Assembly (NCBI GenBank): GCA_014377795.1
Contig: JACMOY010000189.1
Span: forward strand, 1 to 5,979
Origin: Actinomycetota bacterium
Lineage (GTDB): Bacteria; Actinomycetota; Actinomycetes; Actinomycetales; Angustibacteraceae
DNA: 5,979 bases
Direction of reading: 5' to 3'
This document shows, one piece after another, positions 5,843 to 5,979 of this stretch. The notes beneath the pieces are model-generated. The model did no database searches. It was not told the DNA's origin and saw nothing but the letters and a program-made list of their open reading frames with translations. The translations under genes and the position numbers were made by a program. Numbering within the stretch: position 1 is the first letter of the stretch; every line of letters starts with the position of its first letter.

Positions 5843-5979
5843 CTAGGTCGCGTCCGCGTCGACCTGCGGCGGCAGGTCAAGCGAGTCGAGGGTGCCCATC
5901 TCGGCCAGCATCGTCTGGGCCGCCCGCAGCACCGGCAGGGCCGTCAGCGCGCCGGTGCCCTCGCCGAGCCGCATACCGA
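5843..5979 (-). CDS. cobT: Nicotinate-nucleotide-dimethylbenzimidazole phosphoribosyltransferase, C-terminal end, partial
   Basis: CobT transfers phosphoribose from nicotinate mononucleotide to 5,6-dimethylbenzimidazole, making the alpha-ribazole phosphate that CobS uses. Only the last 45 codons are in the window, with the stop TAG at 5843-5845. The visible C-terminus contains GMRLGEGTGAL, the conserved CobT motif whose Glu is the catalytic base in the Salmonella enzyme. A helical ALPVLRAAQTMLAEMGTL and a variable acidic tail (LDLPPQVDADAT) follow. Together with the immediate downstream cobS this makes the assignment secure. The start, promoter and any cobalamin riboswitch for this operon would lie beyond the right edge. 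Confidence 0.93.
   Translation of the reverse strand, partial: GMRLGEGTGALTALPVLRAAQTMLAEMGTLDSLDLPPQVDADAT

Overview
The window is very GC-rich (about 70% or more), its third codon positions are almost all G or C, and several genes start with GTG or TTG. Protein sequence and gene order both point to a high-GC actinobacterium. The GcvT and CobS/CobT proteins look most like those of mycobacteria, streptomycetes and related actinomycetes. The order cobT-cobS / gcvT / pepA follows, from memory, the arrangement in Mycobacterium tuberculosis, except that no ilvE lies between cobS and gcvT. The pepA / lpdA / sucB neighbourhood resembles the one in Streptomyces. I cannot name a genus from the sequence.

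Layout from left to right: (1) 1-209, minus: the N-terminal lipoyl domain of a 2-oxoacid dehydrogenase E2 (sucB/dlaT type), running off the left edge. (2) 244-1629, minus: complete lpdA (E3), directly upstream of the E2 and in the same operon. (3) 1797-2159, plus: a small conserved hypothetical protein, divergent from lpdA. (4) 2160-2249: a convergent junction that can fold into a long hairpin, a candidate bidirectional terminator. (5) 2250-3785, minus: complete pepA, an M17 leucyl aminopeptidase. (6) 3786-3881: a compact divergent control region with a possible pepA -10 box and an 8-bp inverted repeat that reaches the gcvT ribosome binding site. (7) 3882-4991, plus: complete gcvT. (8) 4992-5069: a second convergent junction, filled by a 66-base imperfect palindrome. 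(9) 5070-5837, minus: complete cobS with a TTG start. (10) 5843-5979, minus: the C-terminal end of cobT, 5 bases upstream of cobS, running off the right edge.

The genes are housekeeping metabolism. E2 and E3 belong to 2-oxoacid dehydrogenase complexes. E3 is also the L protein of the glycine cleavage system, in which GcvT is the T protein, so lpdA and gcvT share a pathway although they are not co-transcribed. PepA recycles peptides. CobT and CobS perform the last steps of cobalamin assembly (lower-ligand activation and attachment). I found no mobile element, CRISPR array, RNA gene, phage gene or defence system. The features most worth a second look are the non-coding structures at the gene junctions and the unassigned small protein. 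I do not see evidence for a new multi-gene system here.
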